From Pristionchus mayeri (Eukaryota; Nematoda; Chromadorea; Rhabditida; Neodiplogasteridae): a DNA stretch of 64,000 bases. How positions within the stretch are numbered: the stretch's first letter is position 1; each line of letters begins with the position of its first letter. Of the stretch, positions 12,801 to 23,596 are shown piece after piece. Position numbers and translations under genes: made by a program. The notes beneath the pieces are model-generated. The model searched no databases. It had not been told where the DNA came from and saw only the letters and a list, made by a program, of their open reading frames with translations. The DNA is taken from positions 27,064,365 to 27,128,364 of the forward strand of contig BTRK01000006.1 in NCBI GenBank assembly GCA_036245805.1, written 5' to 3'.

Positions 12801-15800
12801 TTCTCTGTAAGAATGGGACGGACCAATGAAGGGGGTGGCACAAGACTTCAAAATGGTCGTATCAACTGCAATTTGCAAAGTATTATGCCTATGAGTAGGG
12901 TATGCTCCCACGTTAATTTTGTTACCCGTAGCCTCAACTTTTTGACCTACCAATTTGAAAAATGGAACTCAATATTCAAAATGCATGTATATACCATTCG
13001 AAAGAGCATTAAAAGTTATACCCAAAGCCATGGTTTCGTAAGAATTGGTGCACGTTGGCACGAGATAATGCATGAAAAGTGCGTTTTCGAGCAGTTTTTG
13101 GTATTTGATGCAGTTTTTGGCAGTGAAGGGATAATTGCTGCAAAAAGCTTTGTGACCAGTCGATGCAGAATTCCATTCTCTATCGAACTGTATTTTTAAT
13201 TTTATAAACAAAACCTCACAATTTACGACACAGCGTGATTGGCATCATGTATTCGCCGACCCAGGTTCAAATCCCGTCCGATGCATTCATGTTTTGCCAA
13301 CGTAAGTATTATTCAATACATATGTTTTCAACTGTTTTGACTATATATAAAGAGAGTTCACCCGTTAAACACCCGTTACTGATAAGAAACACTGCCATAG
13401 TTGCCCACTCCGCCCCCTGTTTTGAGGGGCGCTTAGGGACGTACACACAAGTCCTGGTGCCGTGCCTAATCGATTCTACAGTACAAAAGTAACTACAGTA
13501 ACCCAGTTCCTTAGTCAGATCCAGTTTCCCTGGGTCAAATTTTTTCTAAAAAATTTCAGAAAATTTTCTAAAAATCTTTAGTCGATCATATAATAATTCC
13601 AAATTAATGAGATTTATGATTGGATCCGTCATTTTTTGAAAATGTTTGACCAAGGAACTGGGTTACGGTAGTTACTTGGGTACAGTAGAATCTATTTGGC
13701 AGAGTACCAGGACTTCTTTTTTAATTAAGTCAGTTCGTGATAATCGAGGGTTACGGTAGACATATGGTACTGTACTATCGATTGGTTACGGTACCTAGTC
13801 TAGATATACTATTGACCTACCAATCTAGTTTTGACCATGAACCCTGTACGTACCTATGGAGAGCGCCCCTCAAAACAGGGGCGCTGCTCGAAAAAAATGG
13901 TGGTCGCCGGCGGCGTGGGCAACTATGGCAGTGTTTCTTATCAGTAACGGGTGTTTAACTGGTGAACTCTCTTTATAATATAGTCAAAACAGTTGAAAAC
14001 ATATGTATTGAATTAATACTTACGTTGGCAAAACATGAATGCATCGGACGGGATTTGAACCTGGGTCGGCGAATACATGATGCCAATCACGCTGTGTCGT
14101 AAAAAAAACTGCTCGAAAACACGCTTTTCATGCATATCTCGTGCCAACATGCACCAATTCTTACGAGGCCCTTAGCTTTGGGCATAACTTTTCATCCTCT
14201 TTCGAATGGTATGTAACATGCCCTTGAATATTGAGTTTCATTTTTCAAATTTGGTAGGTCAAAAAGTTGAGCTACCGTAACAAAATTAAGGCACTTCTTG
14301 GATAATTGGCCCACCCCCCCCCCCCTCCTCCAACTCACTCATTTCTAGGTATCATTCCCTGATTTTCGGTCGCACAATCCCTTTGTGATGTGGGGAGGAG
14401 AGGAGGGGTTGGCCAAATATCCAAGAAGTGCCAAAATTAAAATGGGAGCATAACCTGCCCATAGGCATGATACCCTGCAAATTTACAAGTCGATATGATC
14501 ATTTTGAAGTCTTGTGCCACCCCTCTCCGAGTCTTACAGAGAACGTGTTTTAAGAACAATAATAGATGGGCGCAACTGTTGCGTAATGGCCTAAACCTTT
14601 GCAAAAGGCTCGTGAGACCTCGTGAGATCCGATGAGATGGAGCCTCATATCAACTTATTTTTGGGATCGCACACCCTCTCACGAATCTTGAGCCACGGTT
14701 ACGCGCTGTCGAGATTAGTGCACGTTAGTTTGTGTCTTCATCCATCAAAATCAATTGTTAGTCAACGAACACGCACAAATGGTTTTACGCAACTGTTGTG
14801 TGCTAACTTAAACCGTTGCGACAGGGTCGTGAGTAGGGATGTCAAAATCAAGAGTTGTTTTGATTCAAAAATTGGAATAAAACGAACATGTGGAAATAAA
14901 TGACCGTATTAACAAGCCGGCGGGTCCAGGTGACGTATCCCCACCCTCGGAACTTTTATTGTGTCGGGTAGATATTTTAATTTTAATTTTAATCCACAAT
15001 AATTGACTATTTTGAGAAAATCGCAGGTTCTTAATTCAAGAGCTTTAATAGAATTGAAGATTGTAGTTAGTATGACAACTGTAAAACGGAATTGTGTTCC
15101 TGACTAGGTGGGGCAAACTTTTGGAGACAATTCTTGACTATGTTTCATATCTCGTTCGCATGTTACAGCCGATCAAAGAAATCGAAAAAATGGCGAAAAT
15201 TGCTCTTGATTCTGACATCCCCTAGTCGTGAGGCCAAGTGTTACTCGAAAAAGTTGTGGGTAGGGCTTTGCATAAAATCGGTCGCCAAAGGAGTGCTAAG
15301 ATCCGGGCTTAAAGTTACCGGACGAGGACAAAATTGACCCCCTATTTTTTGTCCTCCATCGAATAGCCGATGGCTGACTTAGTTGAGCATGAATAAACAA
15401 AAATGCTAAAAATCAATAATAGCCTCAAGGGAAAGCAGGAAATGATCCGCGCTCTCTCACTTTTGCATACTCTCTCGTACACGCGACCAGATCAGGGTCA
15501 GATCAGGGTTTCGTCCTCGTCCGGTAACTTTAAGGCGATGTGCATAAAGTTAGATATATGCGAAAAAATGAGGATGACGTCACATTGCATAGCGATTATG
15601 CAAGGCCAGATTGGCACCTCTTCCCCTATTCCCTCACCTTGGCGCATTCCAACATCGATGCCACTCCTGCTCCCGATGTATCGTGAGTGTGCACATGGAT
15701 TGGCACAGAGGGATACTTATCTCTGCAATCATCCACCTCCCCCTCTCCCCCGCCCCCTTCTCCTTCCTTTCCCCCCCCCCCCCCCTCTCCTTCCTCTCCC

Positions 15801-18800
15801 CCCTCACCTGAGTGCCCCAATGAGTATCTTCGCAGCTTGTGGTTTCAGCACACCCGCCATGTCCTTGATGCACAGAATGTGTGCCCCTCCCTTCACCAGT
15901 TCGTCTGCCAGCTTGAGATAGTAGGGTAGATTGTATCTGAGAAGGGATTTTCTCTCTCCCTCTCTCTCTCTTCTCCTCACTTGGTACGGGAAGGGTCAGA
16001 TACATCTCCAGTGTTACGAGATGGCAGCCTCGACGACTCCTCCCGCCTTCCCAGCTGCCTCCATTCCCACCATCAGATTGGGCACGTAGTTGAGACAGTC
16101 GAAAGACACGGAACACGTCCATCCCGCACTGCACTGCGACGGTCGCAGAATCTGCAGAGATCCCAATGACTTCCCCCCCCCCCCCTATCCACTCCCTTCC
16201 TCACTTGTAGACGACGTTGTCGGGGTAGTTGGAGTATCCGACACCATTGGCCCCTCGTAGCAGCATCTGCAGTCACTCATCACTCAAGGAGGGGGGGGGG
16301 GGGGAGTACCTGGAATGGGATATTGGGGATCTTCTGTCTGAGTGTCTCAAGTCTCTCCAGGGACATTCGTGCAGGAATCTCATGGCAACGTCGAAGGTCG
16401 CCCCTGGAAGAGAGACAATCCCATGGTAGACCCATTCGATAAGATTGTCAGTGGGAGAAGTGGCGAGATAACAAGTCCAAGAATGGGATGGAAAGTGGCG
16501 AAGGATGGAGGAAGTTAGGAGAGGGGTGGGGGATGGTTACTCTCTTCGCACTTGTTGATGCAGTCTATTAGTACTCAACATGCAATCAAGTACTAAACCC
16601 TGAGCACATCAATTCTTGTGCGCTAAACAAAAAAAATGAGCTAGAAAATTATGTCATTTTTTCTTAAATTTTCTCGAAACCCTCTGAAATATTTTCGAGT
16701 TCTCGTTTCTCGAAAACTTGTTGTCATATAGTTCTGATGATTACCTCCCCAATTCTCGAGTGAGAACAATCCATTGAAGGAGTGGGCAACGAAGGGAGAA
16801 ATCTGAGCCAGATCGTAAGTACGAACTCGAGTGGCCCAAGAGAGACTGATGAGGCATCTCTGAACAATACTCCTCCCCTCTCTCCGTATCCCCCTCCCCC
16901 CCCCTCCTCTACCTGAATGTGGTGTCAGTGATCATGCATCCCTTCCTGTCTCTGACTGCCTTGGCGAATGCCTCTGCTCCCTGCTTGACCAGTACCTCTC
17001 TCAGTCCCTCGGGCAGTTTGCTGCCAGTCTTCACATGGGGGACAGGGGGAGACACCACTGCCGGTTTGAGGCAAGTCGCCAGAGGAGTCTGCGGACCGTT
17101 CACTTTCACTTCTCCCAAATATGACAGCAATTTCTGGGTCTCGGTTCTGAGAGGGCTGCAAATAAATCAGTCGTCGTTCCATTCACTTCTACCATAATCA
17201 GACCTGGAAATTGGAATAGTTCAGGATGCTCATCGATGAAGTAAGTGTCCACTGAGGCATCGAGGAATGTAGGCTGTTGGAGTACATTGAGGAGGAAGGG
17301 GATGTTCGTCTGGAGAGATCAAAGATCACGAGGAGAGGAGAGAGAGGGAGATACGCACCTTGACTCCTCTGATTCTGAACTCCCTCAGTGCTCTGATCAT
17401 CTTTGCACACGCATTGGGATGATTACGTGCAGATGCGATAACCTAGAAGAAGAGGAGGATTCCAGTGCACTCGATGAGAGATCCCCCATTCCTCCCCCCA
17501 CGATGACCTAGAAGAAGAGGAGGATTCCAGTGCACTCGATGAGAGATCCCCCATTCCTCCCCCCACGATGACCTAGAAGAAGAGGAGGATTCCAGTGCAC
17601 TCGATGAGAGATCCCCCCATTCCTCCCCCCACCAAGACAGACCTTGACCATCAGAGAGTCGTAGTGAGGGGAGATAATGGATCCAGCGAAGGCAGAGGCT
17701 GAATCAAGACGGATTCCATTCCTTCTCCCGATCGGAACACCTCAACCACATCCATCATCAATGTTCCTTCTTTCCATTCTCACCTCAATTCTTCCTGAAT
17801 CAGGTTGGAATCCTCTGGCGGGGTCTTCAGTGGTCACTCTGCATTGAATAGCCGAGCCATGGGGGACTATCGATTCCTGCGCATCCATAAGAGTAAGAGG
17901 ATATATACCATGGATCGAATACCTGACTCAACTTCAGATCAGTCAATGTCTTTCCCTCGGCGATTCTGATCTGTGCTTGCACGAGATCCACTCTGAAGCG
18001 ATGGGAAGTGTAAGAGGGGGAGGGGGGGAGGAGGGGAGGGGGGAAGGGGGGGGGAGGAGGGGAGGGGGGAAGGGGGGGGGGACTCACCCTGTGATCTCTT
18101 CAGTGACAGTGTGTTCTACTTGCAGACGTGCATTCACTTCGATGAAGAAGTAGTTTCCCTTTTGGTCCACGAGGAATTCCACCGTCCCTGCACCATTCGC
18201 CATCTCTCTCTCTCTTTATTTCTCACTTTTATCCTAATACGGGACCCTTGCCGAACTTGTTTTCCGGAATCGGCAAGCGAAATTTTTGGCGAAACTATTT
18301 CATGCGCAAAAATAAGATTCGTGTACATTAATTTTCTTCAGTTTAATGAGTATTTGAGAGTACTTTTGTGACGAAAAAACAAATTTTGGAATTGCACCAT
18401 AATTACGCGCCATTTGAACCAAAAGCTGTTTTAACATATTCTATTACAGTTACGCAACAAGGACGAGACCATGATCCCAAGACGCCACGCATTATGCACG
18501 CGTCGCGTGTACGAGATAGTATGCAAAAATGAGAGAGTTTTGGATCAGGCAACTTCACCCTGATCCTTTCCGGCCTTCGCCTGGGGCTATTAATGATTTT
18601 TCGCATTTTTGTATATTCTTTCTCAACTAATTCAGTCATCGGCTATTCAATGGAAGACAAAAAATAGGGGGTCAATTTCGTCCTTGTTGGGTAACTTTAA
18701 AATACAATTTATGTTTTAGCGTATGCCGAAACTTTTCGAATTTTTCGGAAATTGCAGATTTTTTTGAGCAATTGCCATAAAGTGCCGCTACCCGAAAATA

Positions 18801-21800
18801 TTCCTTACCGGACAGACCTTCCAATCGAGAACTCTCCCTGCAATCCCCCCCTGGGATACCCTCACCTGCATTCTGATATCCTACATGACGGGCCAGTCTC
18901 ACTGCATCTGCCAGTATCTTCTCCCTCACTCCAGGAGGAAGGGCAGGGGCTGCATGCACATACTGTTACTCGACTGCACTCGCAGCATTACCTGGGGCGA
19001 TCTCGACCACCTTCTGGTGTCTTCTCTGCACTGAGCAATCCCTCTCGTAGAGATGGATCAAATTGCCCGAGTGATCGCCTGAATGATCTCTCCCCTCCTT
19101 CTCTCTCCTCCCTTCTCTCACCCAACAACTGCACTTCGATGTGTCTCGGTCTCTCCACGAACTTCTCCACGAATAGAGATCCATCCCCGAATGCAGCTTG
19201 TGCTTCAGAGAAGGAACGACGGAATGCTTCCTCCACCTGAATGACCCCTTCTCTCCTCCCCCTCCATCCATGCATCTCACATCCTCCAATCGATCCACTC
19301 TTCTGATTCCTCTTCCTCCTCCTCCGAATGCCGCCTTTAGAATAATGGGAGTGCCATATTGACGAGCGAAATCCACCGCTTCCTCCAATCATCTTTTAGT
19401 TAATTCCCTCACTCAATTACCGTATACCTTTGCATTCGTGATGGGACCGGGAGTGCCTGGGACGACCTGAACTCCAGCCTCGATAGCTGCCTGGCGAGCC
19501 GCAACCTAGGGATGGCAACGGTGTTTACGAATGAGCAAAACAATTCACAGAATGGTACACAACTGAAAGCTATGCCTGCCCCATTCCGACTTTTCACTTT
19601 AGTTTTGTAAAAAAAATGTTTAATTAATTAGAAAAACATTAACGAATGACAAGCAAAAGGCCGACGCTTTCAGTCCAAGTGGAGCACATCGCAAGTCACG
19701 TTTTTTACTAAAATGATCGCAAACTGAAATTCGGTTGCGTTGTAAAACTTTATGAACGGGGTTCAATAATTTTTTTCTCATGTTAACGGTACTCCGACAG
19801 CAATAAAACATCGCTTAAAAAATGGAAAAAAAGGTTTAATATTGGTAGAACTTCAGAATCACTTGGTTACGATAGCGGGAACTTTAAAATTCATTTCCAC
19901 GCAGGGCGACATTAGTATATTTCTGGTTTTTTTGCAGAGCATGCGTGATGGGATGATGGACCAAATATCACAAAATCTCGAACATACTAATGTCGCCCTT
20001 CAAGAAAACGAAAAAAATGCATTTTCACAACGGTAAAATGCTCAACTTTGACGGCCTCATCCTCTAACATTTAATATTTTTATTGTGAAAATATTTTTTT
20101 GTGAATGATAATCTACTCAAACTGAGGAAATGAACCCTCAACACTTAATTCTGAAAACATGCTTATTTTCGACCGCTTCGTGCGCCTTCATTTCTACAGC
20201 ATGCATCTTCTTGCCATGCTTATCGCAGTTTCATTATATATTTATATTCATTCCAATCAATAAAATACTTCAAATATCACATTAAATATATTTTTTAAAT
20301 GTTTTAAAATATTGAAAGAATTTGGCTTGAAAGGTACGGTAGTTTGAAAGCAAAAGCGTCGGAAGGAGGCAACCAATATTCCGTACTCAAAAATTTGAGC
20401 TGCGTCCCTACCGCAACCTCAAGAGACATTCACTTTCGTTTTCTCACTCTTCCGTCATCCTATATGATGCGCCGTTCGCCCCGGTTTTCGACCCACTCTT
20501 TGCATCCAATCTTGAAGGGCGCGGGACCAATTTGGCTAAACAATGCAGATTCTGAATCCTCTCGACGAGCCGGTTCAAATGGTTTAATTCACTGAGATGG
20601 CTTCCTTCGAGCAAAGAAGAGTTGACTTAAAGCTTATTTTAATAATTCATGAAACATTAAATAGACAGGTGCAATTAGCATGAAATTCTACCTTGGGAAC
20701 GTTATTCGCGTGATTTTAGCGTAATCCCAAGTTGATATATACTTGACAATCTGTTTTCGAGGAAAACCATCTGGAGCCAACGACGGCTGTAGGCGTAATG
20801 GTAATGCGCCCATAGTTTTCAGCGCACTCAATCACCCCAAAATTCAAATTTCTAGAGAATCGACACGAATCTGCTCGATTCTTGGGAAAATGCCCTCGTA
20901 TAAATATGAGATCTTTACAAAAGTTTAACTAATAAACAAGCGAGCAATCAGTTGCATAATTAAAAAAATCTAATCATTCGACGGTTTCTAGTGGAGGGAA
21001 TGCAGTACCAGTCTCCCCCCTCCCTCTTATCTTTATTTCATCACCTTTATCACTTTTCTCTAATTGATAACATAAATATATAAGGGGGAGCGTGAAGGCA
21101 TTTTCGCTTTTGCGAACTAGTTCGACAGTTTTTTTGAGTTGTAAGAATTGAATTTAAGTTCAATTATTACAATGTAATAATTGAAATTTTTAAAAATTAT
21201 TACAATTTTTTTTGATACTTTTAAAAACGCTTTAATTTAATTTTAAAGCATTTTTAAAGGTATCAAAAATCATTGTAATAATTTTTAAAATTCCAATCAT
21301 TGCGTGTAATAATTGAACTCAAGTTCAATTATTACAACTCAAAAAAACTGCCGAATTAGTTCGCAAAAGCGAAAATGCCTTCACGCTCCCCCTTATATTG
21401 TTTCACAAAGATTTCACGAGAAGATGGCCAATAGAGTGATAGTACAAAGAACGCTTCTTCATCTCACAAAGATACACATCGTTAGTTCTATTAATAGACC
21501 AGTTTGGCTAACAAGTGTCTCCTATCGTGACCAGCTTGTCTCCCCCCTTCTCCCCCCTTCGACCACCGTATCCATCCATACCGTACCTTGTCTCCCATCC
21601 GTGCCATCACATCGGGGGAAGGGCCGATGAAGACGAGTCCTGCATTCTCGCATGCTTGGGCGAAGTCTGATCTTTCCGAGAGGAATCCATAGCCGGGATG
21701 GACTGCCTCCACGTTATTCTACAAGAAATGCATCCATGATCAAGAGTTCCCATTGCAACTCCCATCCTTCTCCCACTCTAGCATACCTTGAGTGCTGTCT

Positions 21801-22173
21801 CGATAATCTGTTCGATGGCGAGATAAGCAGCCACTGGGGGAAGTCCTCTTCCCACTAGATACGCCTCGTCCGCCTTCAGACGGTGCATCGAGTTCTTGTC
21901 CTACAACGAAAGATTTCCTCGAGCGGTACGGTAGCCATCGATCGATACCTGCTCAGAGTATATGGCTACTGATGTCTTGTTCAATTCGGTGAGAGCTCGG
22001 AATACTCGGATGGCGATCTCGCCACGATTAGCCACCATCACCTCAAGAATAGTAATGTAGGGGTGAGAGGGTGAGTACGATACTTTCTTGAACTCCCTGG
22101 TGTAAGAAACGGATGAGGCTTGGCGGGAATGAAGCCATCGGAGGGAAGCGGCACTTGTGCGGAGGAACCGCAT
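9803..22173 (-). CDS. pyc: Pyruvate carboxylase, mitochondrial (about 34 exons)
   Basis: Biotin-dependent enzyme that makes oxaloacetate from pyruvate, bicarbonate and ATP in the mitochondrial matrix. Exon 1 (22173-22084) encodes a 30-residue Arg/Ser-rich presequence. Exons 2-12 (22041 down to 17784) give the biotin carboxylase domain: [20 protein letters not shown], the [12 protein letters not shown] loop and [17 protein letters not shown]. Exons 16-25 give the carboxyltransferase domain: [15 protein letters not shown], metal-binding [12 protein letters not shown] (15722-15638) and [18 protein letters not shown] (12566-12409). The last exons give GSIGAP...PGE and the biotin site AMKM, 35 residues from the C-terminus. 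The stop is TAG at 9805-9803. Exons 1-12 splice in perfect phase. From exon 13 leftward, at least twelve single-base indels break the frame although splice sites are kept. Identity is certain; intactness is in doubt. Confidence 0.95.
10151..10363. repeat. 213 bp foldback MITE in pyc intron
   Basis: Inverted arms: GTACGACATTTCCGCAACGG at the left and its near reverse complement ending ...GAAATGTCGTAC at the right. The inner parts (AGTAGCAACTTGGGA / TCCCAAGTTGCTACT) also pair. It sits in the intron between the PC exons at 10636 and 10099. Confidence 0.85.
12791..14552. repeat. 1.76 kb foldback with tRNA-like sequence in both arms
   Basis: Outer arms (about 12791-12925 and 14425-14552) and inner arms (about 12960-13480 and 13860-14290) are inverted. 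Both inner arms hold a tRNA-like stretch: CAGCGTGATTGGCATC (D-arm/A-box-like) followed by CGCCGACCCAGGTTCAAATC (B-box GGTTCAAATCC). It is on the plus strand near 13228-13290 and on the minus strand near 14030-14100. The centre carries several TACGGTA and TACAGTA motifs. It lies in the PC intron between exons 15638 and 12741. It may be a SINE-derived palindrome or a MITE that captured a tRNA fragment. Confidence 0.75.
14428..15535 (+). repeat. ~1.1 kb repeat, inverted copy at 31.48-32.57 kb
   Basis: This stretch recurs almost unchanged in opposite orientation at 31478-32572. Two short chance ORFs translate almost identically in both places (one ends ...[10 protein letters not shown]). The unit contains at its right end a small MITE (15309-15535) with CTTAAAGTTACCGGACGAGG termini. 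It has no transposase. Confidence 0.85.
15309..15535. mobile_element. ~225 bp MITE with CTTAAAGTTACCGG termini
   Basis: The left end CTTAAAGTTACCGGACGAGG is mirrored at the right end by CCTCGTCCGGTAACTTTAAG. A second complete copy lies at 31478-31702. Partial copies, recognisable by an internal ATCGGCTATTC-ATGGA block, lie at about 18.54-18.71 and 32.57-32.71 kb. The target duplication is not clear. It is non-autonomous. Confidence 0.7.
17441..17640. repeat. Triplicated ~68 bp tandem repeat in pyc intron
   Basis: Three consecutive near-identical units, each with CTAGAAGAAGAGGAGGATTC and then GTGCACTCGATGAGAGATCC followed by a C-rich tail. The repeat is between PC exons 17740-17643 and 17442-17359. 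The first unit contains the acceptor of the 17442 exon (TCTTCTAG), so the other two units hold unused duplicates of that acceptor. Confidence 0.9.
18380..18712. repeat. Degenerate MITE block in pyc intron 9
   Basis: Related to the CTTAAAGTTACCGG MITE family at 15.3 and 31.5 kb. It shares the GGCTATTAATGATTTTT-like and ATCGGCTATTCAATGGA blocks, then GGGTAACTTTAA near 18.70 kb. It is more divergent than the other copies. It sits between PC exons 18949-18866 and 18187-18088. Confidence 0.55.
19507..20410. mobile_element. hAT-type MITE inserted at a pyc 3' splice site
   Basis: 904 bp element with termini TAGGGATGGCAACGG (left) and GCTGCGTCCCTA (right). It is flanked by a perfect 8 bp duplication CCGCAACC at 19499-19506 and 20411-20418. 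Eight-base duplications and TAGGGNTGGCAA-like ends are hallmarks of hAT elements. Two relatives lie at 51590-52536 and 52809-53735. The left duplication contains the first bases of PC exon 5 (minus strand GTTGCGG). No transposase ORF is present. Confidence 0.88.
20755..20930 (+). repeat. Fragment of dispersed repeat in pyc intron
   Basis: Matches the right arm of the 48.9-49.9 kb foldback. It shares CATCTGGAGCCAACG, a TGCGCCCA-TTTTCA block, CACCCCAAAATTCA and TGCTCGATTCTT. It is a single diverged arm with no partner nearby. Confidence 0.5.
21077..21399. repeat. ~320 bp near-perfect palindromic MITE
   Basis: Outer ends TATAAGGGGGAGCGTGAAGG and CCTTCACGCTCCCCCTTATA are exact reverse complements. 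Pairing continues through CATTTTCGCTTTTGCGAACTAG and an AT-rich core made of TTCAATTATTACA motifs. It sits in the same PC intron as the hAT MITE (between exons 21587 and 19505) and may be TA-flanked. If transcribed with the intron it would form a long hairpin. Confidence 0.9.
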
Positions 22174-23596
22174 CTCAAGAAGAAGATACTGTATATGAGA
22201 CAATGAGAAAGAAAGAATACGGTAGCATGGAATGTACTAGTTATTTGATGAGTACGATAAGCAGGTAAAGACGGTATGGTGCAGTATACTGTGATAGGAG
22301 CTGAACTGGTCATAAGATTTTAAAAAAGAGGATTTAATGAAGGACATCAACTATCGAAGGTGCTAATGAGAGAAAACTTTTAATAGGTAATGAGGTACGT
22401 GAGATTAGAAGGAGAGGAGAATGGACTAGAGAGTGGATAAGTAATAAAATTGTGAGAAGAGGACGAAAGAGCGGAGGATGGAAATGGGACGAAGAAGGTG
22501 ATAGGAAGTCGATACTAAGGAATAAACAACTAGTAAGAGATAGGAGGGAGGAAGGAGAAGATAGGAAGAGAGAGAGATAAGGGAGAGAAGAGAGAAGAGA
22601 GGGAGGTAGATCATAGGCGAAGGGACATCCCTTCTCGTGATAGGTACAAAGAGAAGGAAGAGATAGAGAGGGAATGACCCCGACAGCTAGAGAGATCACT
22701 CCATCGAACGAGTAACATGAGAGAGATGCACGAGCACAACCTATCTCCTCGTGTAAGAGTTCATTGACCAGTGATGAGGAGATCACCCATCACTAATCTA
22801 TCATTCTAACACCTCAAGGAACCCCTCCTTCTCAGAGTATCGAAAGTAGCTCCCGATCATTTACCTTGGAACTAGCTAGGATTCGAAAGGAAAGAATATT
22901 CAGTCCATAGGTGGGCAGGGGTTGAAGCTGGGAACTGAATACCGGCGGGGTCGAGGATCAAAAACCGGGGACGGGGGTGGTGAACAAATGTACTTCCCGG
23001 ATGTCTCGGAGTTCTAACCCGGTGGGGTCTTGAAGTTGGCTTCGATGGTGCCCACCTATAATTCAGTCAACCACTGGCGATGGAGAAAAGAAAGGAGAAT
23101 GAATGGAGAGGGATTCTGAATCTGAATGACATCAATGCAGTCTGAATCCGTGCAAAGGGATAGAAATGGTGATGAATAGCCAATCAAACGAATAGGATCA
23201 ATCGATTAGAAATCAAGCCATTTACTGCACGTTCACAAGTGAAACGAAATGGAGATACAGCGAGAGGGAGCAAGGGCGGGAGGAAATAACTTCTGTCTGA
23301 GAGTACTCAATTTCTTTAGATATCTAATCTAATATCTAGTAATTATCAAAGATATGTACAATTTTCACAAGGGGATGGAGTGGAAGAGAGCTATGATCAG
23401 CGGCCAATTCCAAAAACGTGTGGGAAAAGCCGTCATCTAAATTTCGGAAAACAATTTGAGTTGGTTCATTTTCGGAAACGGGAAACATGCATTAACTAGT
23501 TAAAGTTAACATTAGTTTACAAATACTTCATAATTATTTTGGTGATTGCTTTCTTTGTTATTTTCTCTCCTATTGAGACTCTGCCATATTATCGAT
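22174..23596. other. Intergenic region between pyc and the DCAF5-like gene
   Basis: No gene is supported. It is upstream of the PC start and downstream of the DCAF5-like stop (both minus strand), so PC promoter elements are expected near 22.2-22.5 kb, but no clear TATA or other box is recognisable. Positions 22.4-22.7 kb are strongly purine-rich, which produces a 150-codon chance ORF on the minus strand. Confidence 0.5.

Noticed and set aside
15403..16134. Overlapping ORFs of 172 and 166 codons on both strands
   Set aside because: These are by-products of the C/T-rich intron and of frameshifted pyruvate carboxylase exons. The real exons are 15722-15638, 15936-15808 and 16151-15981.
22334..22786. 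150-codon minus-strand ORF upstream of pyc
   Set aside because: Low-complexity Leu/Ser product of a purine-rich tract, with no domain or splice context.
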